Of a stretch of DNA of 64,000 nucleotides, positions 46,222-55,132 are shown in pieces (within the stretch, counting starts at the first letter, position 1; every line of letters starts with the position of its first letter). The notes below the pieces were generated by a model, which saw only the letters and a program-made list of their open reading frames with translations, was not told where the DNA came from and made no database searches. The position numbers and the translations under genes are program-made. The stretch is from Calothrix sp. PCC 6303 (GTDB taxonomy: Bacteria; Cyanobacteriota; Cyanobacteriia; Cyanobacteriales; Nostocaceae), in NCBI RefSeq assembly GCF_000317435.1, contig NC_019751.1, positions 5,332,001-5,396,000 on the forward strand, in the 5' to 3' direction.

Positions 46222-47103
46222 TTAGTTAAATAAATGCTGTAGCAAGGTCTGACGCATGACATCAACAGGTACGGTATCTCTTTGTAGCCAAATTTTCAGA
46301 GCCGCTGCACCCTGCTGCACCAGCATTTCTAATCCATTAATGGTAGTTGCACCTACGGATGCAGCTTGCTGAAGAAATTTTGTGGGGCTAGGATTATATG
46401 TTAAATCGTAGGCGATGGGAGGATTGATGCTAGAAGCAACTGCAAACTGCTTAAACTCTTCTATAGTCAATGGCGATCGCTCAATTTGTGGATGCATACC
46501 TACTGGTGTTGTATTGACTAGTAAATTGGCTTGGGGAAGCAATTTTGGTAGCATATCCCAATGATGAACTTGTAAATTCCCTACCAAAGTTGAATTTTGC
46601 CAACTATCCCGAAATAATGCTATTTTTTCCACATCGCGTCCCACAACGTGAATTTCTCCACAACCTAATTCCGTACATCCCACAACGATAGCCCGTGCTG
46701 CCCCACCATTTCCTAAAATGACCACGCTTGTTTGACTCCAATCCCGGTTATAAGTGGTTTTTAGGGGTGAAATAAAACCAGTTACATCAGTGTTTGTCCC
46801 TACCCAGTGATGATCTTGATAAAATACCGTATTGACAGCACCAACCACTTTTGCTAAATCAGAAACCTCAGAAAGGAAGGGAATGATTGCTTGTTTGTGG
46901 GGAATTGTGACGCTAAAACCTAAAACCCCTATCGCGGCAAAACATGCGATCGCATCCCTCAAATTATGGGGTTTTATCGGGAAAGGTAAATACACATAAT
47001 CCAGACCTAATGTATTAATTGCTGCATTGTGCATCAACGGTGACAGCGAATGTCCCACCGGATCACCAATTACACCTAAAAGTTTGGTAGTCCCTGTAAT
47101 CAT
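46222..47103 (-). CDS. aroE: Shikimate dehydrogenase
   Basis: Starting at the ATG complementary to 47101-47103, the 293-aa protein begins MITGTTKLLGVIG and immediately shows VGHSLSPLMHNAA. An upstream ATG at 47142 would add 13 residues with no family match. The catalytic pair is present: Lys70 in SVTIPHK and Asp106 in NTDVTG. The NADP-binding GNGGAARAIV follows. It reduces 3-dehydroshikimate to shikimate in aromatic amino acid synthesis. Shikimate also leads through chorismate to phylloquinone, whose genes are at the end of the window. Confidence 0.95.
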   Translation of the reverse strand: MITGTTKLLGVIGDPVGHSLSPLMHNAAINTLGLDYVYLPFPIKPHNLRDAIACFAAIGVLGFSVTIPHKQAIIPFLSEVSDLAKVVGAVNTVFYQDHHWVGTNTDVTGFISPLKTTYNRDWSQTSVVILGNGGAARAIVVGCTELGCGEIHVVGRDVEKIALFRDSWQNSTLVGNLQVHHWDMLPKLLPQANLLVNTTPVGMHPQIERSPLTIEEFKQFAVASSINPPIAYDLTYNPSPTKFLQQAASVGATTINGLEMLVQQGAAALKIWLQRDTVPVDVMRQTLLQHLFN

Positions 47104-47390
47104 TTTCAAATAGCCCAAATGAATTTTGTCGAGACACGACATATCTCGTCTTTCTTTGTAGCTAACTTTTTTGCGATCTCTTTTGAGCCTAGACTGTTGT
47201 TTAAGAATGCTTTATTCATAAGAAAATTAACTGATTCTAGTTTCTATTTTATGACCAGCATGAAAGTCTATTGAATTGGAAGAAAAGATATTGTCTATAA
47301 TTTCCATTTGCGAAATTATCAATTATCCTTCTCCCGTTTCTCCGTATATATCCTAAAATTATGAAAGATAACTTAACAAAACTTTAGAAT

Positions 47391-48350
47391 ATGCAAACTG
47401 CAATCAATCCCTCAACAACATCAATTCCTGGTCAATACTGGCAATGGCGCGGACACAATATATATTACGTCAAAGCGGGTAACAAACATGCACAACGCCC
47501 ACCACTACTCTTGGTGCATGGTTTTGGTGCATCTACAGACCACTGGCGGAAAAATATCACTGGATTATCTGAAGATTTTGAAGTCTATGCCATTGATTTA
47601 TTAGGCTATGGACGTTCGGCAAAGCCCAAATTACAATATTGCGGTGATTTGTGGCGCGACCAACTCTATGATTTTATTACAGAAGTAATCGGTGAAAAAG
47701 CGGTGATTGCGGGAAATTCCCTAGGTGGATATGCAAGTTTATGTCTAGCAGCACAGTTCCCTGATGCGGCGGCAGGTTTGGTATTACTAAATAGTGCTGG
47801 TCCTTTTAGTAAAAATCAATCAACTTCTGAACCAGAAGGATTACAAACCGAAATTCAGCCACCAAGCCCAGATTTAAACTTTACTAAGCAGTTACAACAG
47901 ATATTTGGTGGCATTGCCAAGTGGGTTTTTCAGCAGCCTTTGACCCATTTCATCATTTTCCAATATATTCGTCAGCGTTGGGTGATTCGCCAAACTCTAG
48001 AAAAAGTTTATCTTGATAAAGGTGCGATTACAGAACAGTTAATTGAGGAAATTCATCGTCCTTCCTGTGATGAAGGTGCTTTAGATGTGTTTGCTTCGAT
48101 GTTCACCACACCTCAAGGAGAAAAAGTAGATGTTCTTTTACAGCAATTAAGTTGTCCTTTGTTGCTATTGTGGGGTGAAGCTGATCCCTGGGTAAATGCT
48201 AGAGAACGTTCTCAACAGTTTCGTCGTTATTATCCAGAATTAAGCGAGTATTTCCTCAAAGCTGGGCATTGTCCCCATGATGAAGTACCAGATCAGTTAA
48301 ATCCACTATTTCGAGATTGGGTTTTAAATCAGTTAACTGTTAACTGTTAA
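47391..48350 (+). CDS. Alpha/beta-fold hydrolase
   Basis: A 319-aa hydrolase with oxyanion motif LLLVHGFGAS, nucleophile elbow GNSLGG (Ser110), an acid in LLLWGEADPWV and a His in GHCPHDEVPD, so the catalytic triad is complete. A lid region lies between about residues 135 and 225. The N-terminal WQWRGHNIYYVKAG is typical of cyanobacterial and plastid hydrolases related to pheophytinase and chlorophyllide-type enzymes, but the substrate is not evident. No signal peptide. It lies between aroE and mazG. Confidence 0.88.
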   Translation: MQTAINPSTTSIPGQYWQWRGHNIYYVKAGNKHAQRPPLLLVHGFGASTDHWRKNITGLSEDFEVYAIDLLGYGRSAKPKLQYCGDLWRDQLYDFITEVIGEKAVIAGNSLGGYASLCLAAQFPDAAAGLVLLNSAGPFSKNQSTSEPEGLQTEIQPPSPDLNFTKQLQQIFGGIAKWVFQQPLTHFIIFQYIRQRWVIRQTLEKVYLDKGAITEQLIEEIHRPSCDEGALDVFASMFTTPQGEKVDVLLQQLSCPLLLLWGEADPWVNARERSQQFRRYYPELSEYFLKAGHCPHDEVPDQLNPLFRDWVLNQLTVNC

Positions 48351-48433
48351 CTGTGATTTAGATGTATTGTATAGAATTCAGAATCTAAGACTCTGTTCAA
48401 GCTGCTAACTGAATAACTGCTGAAGGATTACTT

Positions 48434-49270
48434 ATGGATTTGGGCAAGCTGCCAGAAAAGACCGTTGCGTTAGGGGCATTACAGGAATTAATTGATGTTG
48501 TAGCGAAATTGCGATCGCCTGATGGAGGTTGCCCTTGGGATTTGGCACAAACTCCTGAAACTCTGACTCCCTACATCATTGAAGAAGCTTATGAAGCTGT
48601 AGATGCCATTCAACACGGAGATAAAAATGCCGTAGTTGAGGAGTTAGGTGATTTGCTGTTACAGGTTATTTTACAGGCGCAAATCGCTAGCGAACATGGT
48701 GACTTTTCCTTAAAGGAGGTGGCAGAAGGTATTAGCCAAAAGTTAATTCGTCGTCATCCCCATGTATTTGGAGATCAGAAGAATCAGGAAATTTCCATTA
48801 GCCAAGTAAAAGAAAATTGGGAAACTATTAAGGCAGCGGAAAAAGGAGAATCGGGAACAGAGATAAAATTAAGTCAAAAGCTGAGAAATTATAATAAAAA
48901 AATGCCGCCTTTAGTGGCAGCAATGAAGATTTCTCAAAAAGCGGCAGAAATCGGTTTTGAATGGAAAAATATTGAGGGTGTTTGGGAAAAATTTGAAGAA
49001 GAATTAGTTGAGTTGAGACATGCTTTAGCTTACGAAAGTTCAGCTAGGCAAGAAGAAGAATTAGGCGATTTGATTTTTGCTTTGGTACAGTTAGCCCGTT
49101 GGAATAATTTAGATCCCAGTCGGGGGTTGCAGGGTACCAGCAAAAGATTTATTGATAGATTCCAAAAAATGGAAGTCTTTGCAGAGTACCCTTTGAGTGA
49201 TTATTCTTTGGATGAATTAGAAACACTATGGCAGCAAGCTAAACAGTTTTTGGCAAAGGAAGATGTTTAA
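48434..49270 (+). CDS. mazG: Nucleoside triphosphate pyrophosphohydrolase MazG
   Basis: A 278-aa protein with two MazG repeats. The first has LRSPDGGCPWDLAQT, IIEEAYEAVDAI and EELGDLLLQVI, the second FEEELVELRHAL and EEELGDLIFALVQLARW; the acidic residues bind Mg2+. RRHPHVFG lies between them. MazG hydrolyses (d)NTPs to NMP and PPi and cleans non-canonical nucleotides. Length and architecture are normal for the full-length form. It is not next to mazEF. Confidence 0.95.
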   Translation: MDLGKLPEKTVALGALQELIDVVAKLRSPDGGCPWDLAQTPETLTPYIIEEAYEAVDAIQHGDKNAVVEELGDLLLQVILQAQIASEHGDFSLKEVAEGISQKLIRRHPHVFGDQKNQEISISQVKENWETIKAAEKGESGTEIKLSQKLRNYNKKMPPLVAAMKISQKAAEIGFEWKNIEGVWEKFEEELVELRHALAYESSARQEEELGDLIFALVQLARWNNLDPSRGLQGTSKRFIDRFQKMEVFAEYPLSDYSLDELETLWQQAKQFLAKEDV

Positions 49271-49281
49271 GGTGACATACT

Positions 49282-49310
49282 CCTACACTGATGCAAGCAT
49301 ACAGTGTAGG
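49282..49310 (+). terminator. Hairpin after mazG, in a gene-free gap
   Basis: CCTACACTG (49282-49290) pairs perfectly with CAGTGTAGG (49302-49310) around an 11-base loop, 11 bases after the mazG stop. No T-tract follows. The rest of 49271-49813 has no gene I can support and contains REP-like CTACGCTACGC strings near 49700. Confidence 0.5.
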
Positions 49311-49813
49311 CTTCTCAGCGACTCTTCTATGAAGACATTGACTGAGCTTTGTTTTAAGTCCACGAGAAGCCCCTCCGCAGACTATACAATTTCTTACCTT
49401 GTACCCTACAAATTTTACTGCCCCGGATGAGTGCTGGCTTATTCGCGCTATGGGACAACCCAATGGATATTTGTATTAATCAAGATGTGCCTACTTACTT
49501 CTATGCTGTGCAACGGAGTCGCTTACCAATAGTCGCAATGCTACTGGGCAGAGGCTTATCAGACACCAATACGGGTGAAGTCAACCAAGTTTATTATACC
49601 AAATTATGAAATACTTTGCTCATTTCCTCCATGTTCTGTCCCCTGTTCTTCCTGCGGAAGAATTTGTCCACAGAACTGTCGTCATCTCACAAGCCTACGG
49701 CACGCTACGCTACGCAATTAATCTCATCACCTCCCTTGCGGGTAGGTGAGAGGCTTCTTGCTGTTTCAGCTAAAATCCCCGACTCTTCAAATAAATCGAG
49801 GATTTGATGATAG

Positions 49814-50317
49814 TTAACAGAAGATATTCATGATTTTGCCGATTTCATTCCAAGTGCGATCGCCGATTACGCCATCTTCAGGTAAACCGTTGCGTTTTTG
49901 CAATGCTTTAACGGCAGTTTCTAGCTTGGAGCCAAATTCACCATCTATTTTACCTGTATAGAAGTTGCCAATGGCAAGACGTTCTTGAGCTTGTTTTACT
50001 ATTTCACCTTTGCTATCTTTTTTCAAGGTAGGCATATCTACGGGTGAACCTGAGTATAATGCTCTCCAGGTTCTATTACCGACAATACCATCTCTAGTCA
50101 TGAATTTGAGTGATTGGAAGTTCTTGACAGCCTCGGTTGTTTTGGCACCAAAGACACCATCGATTGATTTTTCGTCACCGTATACGCAAGCACCTTGAGC
50201 GTTGAGAGTAACGAAAACGCCATATTTTAGCAGTAATTTTTGTAGTTCTTTAACTGTGTCACCTTTGGCACCTTCTTTGAGAACTGGTTTGTTGATTTGA
50301 GTGGTTGCAGATGTCAT
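49814..50317 (-). CDS. Signal-less protein with two peptidoglycan-binding domains (tandem copy 1)
   Basis: A 167-aa protein made of two PG_binding_1 domains: first VLKEGAKGDTVKELQKLL with DGVFGAKTTEAVKNFQ and DGIVGNRTWRAL, then TLKKDSKGEIVKQAQ with DGEFGSKLETAVKALQ and DGVIGDRTWNEI. It has no signal peptide and ends in a Cys (NIFC). AGGAC lies before the start. Two homologous genes follow upstream on the same strand (50374-50886 and 51057-51569), so the three arose by duplication. Without a signal, they may act inside the cell, be exported by another route, or be released on lysis. Confidence 0.82.
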   Translation of the reverse strand: MTSATTQINKPVLKEGAKGDTVKELQKLLLKYGVFVTLNAQGACVYGDEKSIDGVFGAKTTEAVKNFQSLKFMTRDGIVGNRTWRALYSGSPVDMPTLKKDSKGEIVKQAQERLAIGNFYTGKIDGEFGSKLETAVKALQKRNGLPEDGVIGDRTWNEIGKIMNIFC

Positions 50318-50373
50318 GATTTTTAGTCCTATTAGTTATATATTTGTGCAATTTGAATAATTGAGAGAAAAAT

Positions 50374-50886
50374 TTAACAGACAGACTCTTGAATTTTGGT
50401 GAGTTCAGTCCAAGTGCGATCGCCTATTTCCCCATCGGCTGATAATTTGGTACGCTTTTGAAAGGTTTTGACTGCGGTTTCGGTTGAGATCCCAAAGTCA
50501 CCATCGATGTTTCCTTTGTAATCACCGCTAATAATTAATCGTTGTTGTACACGAGAAACTAATTCTCCTTTGCTACCTTTACGAAGTATTGGTAAGTTAC
50601 CGCTGGAAACTCGGTATAATACCTGCCAAGTTACATCCCCAACAACACCATCTATTTTTAGGAATCTTTGACGCTGAAATGCTTTCACAGCGGCTTCTGT
50701 ATCATCGCCAAAGACACCATCAATAAATACTTCGGGAAGTCCATAGTTACAGGTTAAAGCAAAGGCTCCAAAGTCATATAGAAGCTTTTGTAAGTCTTTG
50801 ACTGCGATACCTCTTGAGCCTTTTTTAAGTGTAGGTTTATTCACTCTTTTAGTTGCGGTAAGATTTATATCGTTAGTTAATGGCAT
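50374..50886 (-). CDS. Signal-less protein with two peptidoglycan-binding domains (tandem copy 2)
   Basis: A 170-aa paralogue of its two neighbours. First domain: TLKKGSRGIAVKDLQKLL, VFIDGVFGDDTEAAVKAFQ and DGVVGDVTWQVL. Second: ILRKGSKGELVSRVQ, DGDFGISTETAVKTFQ and DGEIGDRTWTEL. An internal Cys (LTCNYG) and a terminal Cys (QESVC) are shared in position with copy 3. The 56-bp spacer to copy 1 suggests cotranscription. Confidence 0.82.
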   Translation of the reverse strand: MPLTNDINLTATKRVNKPTLKKGSRGIAVKDLQKLLYDFGAFALTCNYGLPEVFIDGVFGDDTEAAVKAFQRQRFLKIDGVVGDVTWQVLYRVSSGNLPILRKGSKGELVSRVQQRLIISGDYKGNIDGDFGISTETAVKTFQKRTKLSADGEIGDRTWTELTKIQESVC

Positions 50887-51056
50887 ATGACTCCTGAGAT
50901 TATTTTTAATAGTTGGAAATTATATTTTTGTGACAGATAAATTCCGTTGAGATTGAAACTTCATGTTAGGTTATGCTATCGTTACAACTTCACAGCTACA
51001 ACGGGAGTAACTCTCGTAACGCAGTGAATCCTCAACCTAGAAAACTGATAACTGAT

Positions 51057-51569
51057 TTAACATCCTTCACAACTACCAAAACTGAGTTTGCTCAATTCAA
51101 ACCAAGTTCTTTCATTAACTACACCAGTAATTGGCAGTGAAGTCCGCTTTTGTAAGGATTTAACAGCTAATTCTGTTTTGATACCAAAGCTACCATCTAT
51201 TGCATCTTCGTAGTCAAAGTTAACTAATAAACGTATTTGAATTAATTTAACTAGTTCTACATTGTTACTACCACGCTTGACTTCTGGCATATCAACAGGA
51301 GCACCTTTGTATAACGCTCTCCAAGTTTTATCGCTAACAATACCATCTGTTTTAATAAATACCCGATCTTGAAAAGCAATTACAGCCGCTTTAGTTGTTT
51401 CTCCAAAAATGCCATCAACTAAGATTTTTTCAGGCTCGTAATTACAAATTAATGTATAGGCACCATAAGTATACAAAAGCTTTTGTAGCTCTTTAACTTC
51501 TTTGCCTTGAGAACCAATTTTTAATGTTGCTTTATTGAGTTTTGTGGTGATATTAATTGTGTTAGTCAT
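51057..51569 (-). CDS. Signal-less protein with two peptidoglycan-binding domains (tandem copy 3)
   Basis: A 170-aa paralogue, the most upstream of the three. First domain: TLKIGSQGKEVKELQKLL, DGIFGETTKAAVIAFQ and DGIVSDKTWRAL. Second: EVKRGSNNVELVKLIQ, DGSFGIKTELAVKSLQ and TGVVNERTWFEL. It ends SFGSCEGC with two cysteines. The second domain is more diverged than in the sister genes. It is 170 bp from copy 2, so it may have its own promoter or lead the operon. Confidence 0.82.
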   Translation of the reverse strand: MTNTINITTKLNKATLKIGSQGKEVKELQKLLYTYGAYTLICNYEPEKILVDGIFGETTKAAVIAFQDRVFIKTDGIVSDKTWRALYKGAPVDMPEVKRGSNNVELVKLIQIRLLVNFDYEDAIDGSFGIKTELAVKSLQKRTSLPITGVVNERTWFELSKLSFGSCEGC

Positions 51570-52313
51570 TTGAACAACTCCTAAGTTTAATTGAGGTTAA
51601 TTTGAAGATTAAATAATTTAGACTTTTAAACTAGATTTATCTAGTTTTGCTTGTCTATTAATATCTACAAAACATACGTAAGTAATTTCGGAAAAGATCA
51701 AATAAACCTTGTCTATTTTGAGAACTGTAGTTTGTAACTCAATATTGTGAGTAGTCGCAGCCTTAGCTAGCCCTTCTAGCTCATACTAGTCTGCAACAAG
51801 CAGCTTTGCATCTACCTTACGATTCTTGGTAGCTTGATTCTTTGCAGGAGTGTGAGTGAAGGAAACTCCACTTTTCATGATGAGGTTTAAAATCAAATCT
51901 AGATAATAAAAATCTATTCAGGTGTTTAGAACCGCAGGACTGAGAAAATAATTAACCCCCTTGCTTTGAGTAAATAACTACCTACGGCAAGAGGGTTAAC
52001 TTGGTTTTGGTTCGCAAAGACTCATTAATTGAGAATTGCCAACACATAGAGTTTTACAGTTAATTGGTTAAATATAGTGAGGCTTAAATAAGTTAGTTGT
52101 GCTACTCCACACTGTCATATAAGTTATGATGCAATTGTGGTGTGTTTTGTTCCGACAAATTAGACTACATCATCCCCTGGTACCTTTCCGGAGAGATTCA
52201 GGATTTGTGGGGGAATTTGGTAAAGTATATAGATGTGGACAATATGGGAAATACTTTAGACGCACTTTCCCTTTAACCTTATATAGTGTAAGTTTTTAAT
52301 CTAAGTTCTCAAT
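51570..52313. other. Gene-free gap with a diverged dispersed repeat
   Basis: About 740 bp between the divergent PG-binding gene and proA. Blocks GTCTATTTTGAGAACTGTAG (51711 onward) and CAACAAGCAGCTTTGCATCT (51793 onward) match the repeat in the 13.2-13.4 kb gap. Promoters for both genes must lie here; none is assigned. Confidence 0.4.
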
Positions 52314-53621
52314 ATGATTGCTACTGAAAATGATGTAAGTGCCTTAGTTGCCATCGCTAAACAAACCCGACTCGCTGCTTTGGAATTGGCTGTTTTGGGA
52401 ACTGATGCCAAAAATCACGCGATCGCATCCGTCGCCAAAGCCTTAGAATTACACCAAGAGGAGATTCTCCAAGCAAATATTGCCGACTGTAATGCGGCTA
52501 TTGCTGATGGTATCGCTCAACCTCTCTACAAGCGGTTACAGTTAGATCAGCATAAATTGCGAGATGCGATCGCTGGTGTGCGAGATGTGGCTAAACTTAA
52601 AGATCCTGTGGGGGAAGTGCAAATCCACCGCGAACTGGATACAGGTTTGATTTTAAAGCGCATTACTTGTCCTTTGGGGGTTTTGGGGGTCATTTTTGAA
52701 GCACGTCCCGAAGCGGCGATTCAAATAGCCGCTTTGGCAATAAAATCGGGGAATGGGGTGATTCTCAAAGGGGGAAAGGAAGCAATCCACTCCTGTGAAG
52801 CGATAGTTAAAGCGATTAAAAAAGGTTTGTCTAATACCGACGTAAATCCTGATGTGGTGCAATTACTCACCACCAGGGGAGAAACCATAGAACTATTAAA
52901 ATTAGATCGCTATGTTGACTTAATTATTCCCCGTGGTTCTAATTCCTTTGTCCGGTTTGTACAGGAAAATACGCGAATTCCGGTTCTGGGACATGCAGAT
53001 GGGGTATGTCATCTATATATAGATAAAGCTGCCGATATGGAGAAAGCCGTAAATGTGGCAGTGGATGCTAAAATTCAGTATCCCGCAGCTTGTAACGCTA
53101 TTGAAACGCTGTTAGTTCACGCTGATATCGCCACAGTATTTTTACCACAAGTTGCCGCTACATTAGCTGCCAAAAACGTCGAATTACGAGGTGACACCGC
53201 AACCAAGCAGATATTACCAAACATTGCCACAGCTACCCCCAGCGATTGGGAAACCGAATATAGTGATTTGATTTTAGCCGTAAAAATAGTAGATTCTTGG
53301 GAAGATGCGATCGCGCATATTCGTCAATATGGTTCTAAGCATACCGAAGCTATCGTTACTGAGGATGCAGAAACAGCCAAGAATTTCCTCGCTTTAGTCA
53401 ATGCAGCCGGAGTTTTCCATAACTGTTCCACCCGATTTGCCGATGGGTTTCGCTACGGTTTTGGAGCGGAAGTCGGTATTAGTACGCAACAGATGCCACC
53501 CCGTGGACCCGTTGGTTTGGAAGGTTTAGTTACCTATAAGTATCAGATGACAGGTGATGGGCATATTGTCACAGATTATACGGGGGAGAATGCCAAATCC
53601 TTTTCCCATCGGGATTTGTAG
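52314..53621 (+). CDS. proA: Glutamate-5-semialdehyde dehydrogenase (gamma-glutamyl phosphate reductase)
   Basis: A 435-aa protein with [50 protein letters not shown], and the catalytic Cys260 in [36 protein letters not shown] and [13 protein letters not shown] follow. It reduces gamma-glutamyl phosphate to glutamate semialdehyde with NADPH, the second step of proline synthesis. Length is normal. proB is not adjacent. Confidence 0.96.
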   Translation: MIATENDVSALVAIAKQTRLAALELAVLGTDAKNHAIASVAKALELHQEEILQANIADCNAAIADGIAQPLYKRLQLDQHKLRDAIAGVRDVAKLKDPVGEVQIHRELDTGLILKRITCPLGVLGVIFEARPEAAIQIAALAIKSGNGVILKGGKEAIHSCEAIVKAIKKGLSNTDVNPDVVQLLTTRGETIELLKLDRYVDLIIPRGSNSFVRFVQENTRIPVLGHADGVCHLYIDKAADMEKAVNVAVDAKIQYPAACNAIETLLVHADIATVFLPQVAATLAAKNVELRGDTATKQILPNIATATPSDWETEYSDLILAVKIVDSWEDAIAHIRQYGSKHTEAIVTEDAETAKNFLALVNAAGVFHNCSTRFADGFRYGFGAEVGISTQQMPPRGPVGLEGLVTYKYQMTGDGHIVTDYTGENAKSFSHRDL

Positions 53622-53657
53622 GAGAGAGTAAATATGACTATCTAAGAAAAACCCAAA

Positions 53658-53723
53658 GAAAACGGGTTTCACCACCACTAAATACGACTATTTACAGCAC
53701 CCAAGCAACAGAAACCCGTTTTC
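53658..53723 (+). terminator. Long-loop inverted repeat after proA
   Basis: GAAAACGGGTTTC (53658-53670) and GAAACCCGTTTTC (53711-53723) are exact complements separated by 40 bases, in the 106-bp space between proA and the convergent toxin gene. It is a plausible bidirectional terminator. Confidence 0.5.
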
Positions 53724-53727
53724 AGCA

Positions 53728-54033
53728 TCACATCTCAATATTCCTTTTTTGCCAGTAATTTGGTTTACGCTTACCGTGTGCAATTGCCACAACCCAAATT
53801 ACCTCTTCCAGTTCTGTGTAAAAAACCAGGTAAGGAAAACGTTGAATACTGTAACGACGTATCCCGTTAATATTGTGTAAGGTTCCCAAATTAGGATTTT
53901 GCTGAATTTTTCCGAGAACTTCTTCTACCTCAGACAGGAAATCAAGTCCCAACCCTACTTTTTGCTGTTCATAGTAAGCAATTGTAGCATCAAGCTCTTT
54001 GCGAGCTTCGGTGTGGATAATGATAAACTTCAC
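53728..54033 (-). CDS. ParE/RelE-type toxin of a toxin-antitoxin pair
   Basis: A 101-aa protein with the ParE-type pattern: FIIIHTEARKELDATIAYYE, FLSEVEEVLGKIQQNPNLG, RRYSIQRFPYLVFY and VVAIAHGKRKPNYW. ParE-like toxins act on gyrase, whereas RelE-like ones cut mRNA; which applies here is unknown. Its ATG overlaps the stop of the upstream small gene by four bases, the usual antitoxin-first arrangement. Confidence 0.88.
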   Translation of the reverse strand: MKFIIIHTEARKELDATIAYYEQQKVGLGLDFLSEVEEVLGKIQQNPNLGTLHNINGIRRYSIQRFPYLVFYTELEEVIWVVAIAHGKRKPNYWQKRNIEM

Positions 54034-54260
54034 GAATACTTTGCTCGTAACTCAGAAAAAACTTGAAATGACGCTTCACCAATAGCTTTTCCACTGTGAA
54101 TATCTTCTAAACGTTGGGTTAATTCATTATCCCAAGCAGCTTCTACATCAATATCTGTACCTTCATCCAAAGAATGGATTAAGAAGTAAGCAAGTTCCGC
54201 ACGTTCTTGTGTAGATAGCTGGGAAAGTTCAAGTTTGAGTTTTTCGGCTGTTTCGCTCAT
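54030..54260 (-). CDS. Addiction-module antitoxin (PF09720 type)
   Basis: From the ATG complementary to 54258-54260 this encodes 76 aa beginning MSETAEKLKLELSQLS. An upstream TTG at 54278 is less likely. The sequence STQERAELAYFLIHSLDEG and EAAWDNELTQRLEDIHSGK is typical of the short antitoxins annotated as addiction module protein. It overlaps the toxin by four bases and should neutralise it and autoregulate the operon, by family analogy. Confidence 0.85.
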   Translation of the reverse strand: MSETAEKLKLELSQLSTQERAELAYFLIHSLDEGTDIDVEAAWDNELTQRLEDIHSGKAIGEASFQVFSELRAKYS

Positions 54261-54340
54261 CTTAGTTGTATTTCCCAAACAATTCTAACTTACAGCAATT
54301 TTAATCTATTTGAATCACACATAAATACAAAACCTTGTCT

Positions 54341-54361
54341 AGACGTTCCGGTGGAACGTCT
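54341..54361. repeat. Nine-bp inverted repeat (AGACGTTCC hairpin)
   Basis: AGACGTTCC, loop GGT, GGAACGTCT. It belongs to the same type of dispersed hairpin as 24031-24059 and lies in the 54261-54537 space upstream of the antitoxin. Confidence 0.55.
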
Positions 54362-54537
54362 CTGTGGTCTATTTACCTGAAAAATTGCTGTAAACCTTAA
54401 CTACCTAATTTTAACTGCGTTTTTGACAGAATGGGAAGCTTGCGCTGAGAAACCAGGTTTTTACCTCTCCTCTAGAAGTTTAGAAAAACACATTAGGTTT
54501 CTCTAGCACCCTAAAAAGGATGTCACAACCCCAAGAC

Positions 54538-54852
54538 TTACACCAAATCACGCAACTGTTCCACTATGTAATCTTCCAATTCCTGCTTTTCCCGATTACT
54601 GACGTTTTTTTGATAATTTCTTACTGTCTCCGAGACAAACTTCCGTTTTTCACTTTGTCCAGAACCAACTTTGATTCCTTGTGCTTTGAGTTTCTCTTGC
54701 AAGTCTTCCCAAGTTTTCTCTGCGACTGCTTCCCCTAATTTTACCAGAGCTTTGGGTATTAGTGTTTTGGCGCAGTTACGAAATTCTTCCTCGGTTTCCA
54801 AAGAATCCAAGTCTACATCTTTAAAATCAAGGTTAATATCAAATTTGCTCAT
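54538..54852 (-). CDS. Small charged hypothetical protein
   Basis: A 104-aa soluble protein beginning MSKFDINLDFKDVDLDSL. It is rich in Glu and Lys and mostly helical in appearance, with a Lys/Arg-containing centre (SGQSEKRKFVSETV) and an acidic end (LEDYIVEQLRDLV). I do not recognise a family. The coding frame is intact and free of low-complexity sequence. It lies between the toxin-antitoxin pair and the pyrimidine-rich repeat. Confidence 0.55.
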   Translation of the reverse strand: MSKFDINLDFKDVDLDSLETEEEFRNCAKTLIPKALVKLGEAVAEKTWEDLQEKLKAQGIKVGSGQSEKRKFVSETVRNYQKNVSNREKQELEDYIVEQLRDLV

Positions 54853-54944
54853 AGTGAAATTCGGAGTATTTTAGATCGCGCAATTCTAGTTTGCCTCAAT
54901 AATTGCTAATTTGCTCGGTTCCCACAACTCCAAGAAACAAATTA

Positions 54945-55132
54945 TCCCCCTCTCCCTCTCTCCCTCACTCCCCCACTCCTTCACTCCTTCACTCCCTCCC
55001 CCTGCCTCCCTACCTCCCCTGCCTCCCTACCTCCCCTACCTCCCCTGCCTCCCTACCTCCCCTGCCTCCCTACCTCCCCTACCTCCCCTGCCTCCCTACC
55101 TCCCTACCTCCCCTGCCTCCCCCACTCCTCCC
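54945..55132 (+). repeat. Polypyrimidine tandem repeat tract
   Basis: About 190 bp of almost pure C/T on this strand, built from units such as CTGCCTCCCTACCTCCC in direct repetition, after a CTCC-rich lead-in. The right end runs into the 3' end of the DUF815 gene and encodes that protein's last residues. Open frames across it are composition artefacts. Confidence 0.85.

Noticed and set aside
49427-49609. 60-codon plus-strand frame in the gap after mazG
   Set aside because: No ribosome-binding site, no similarity to known families, and REP-like sequence nearby.
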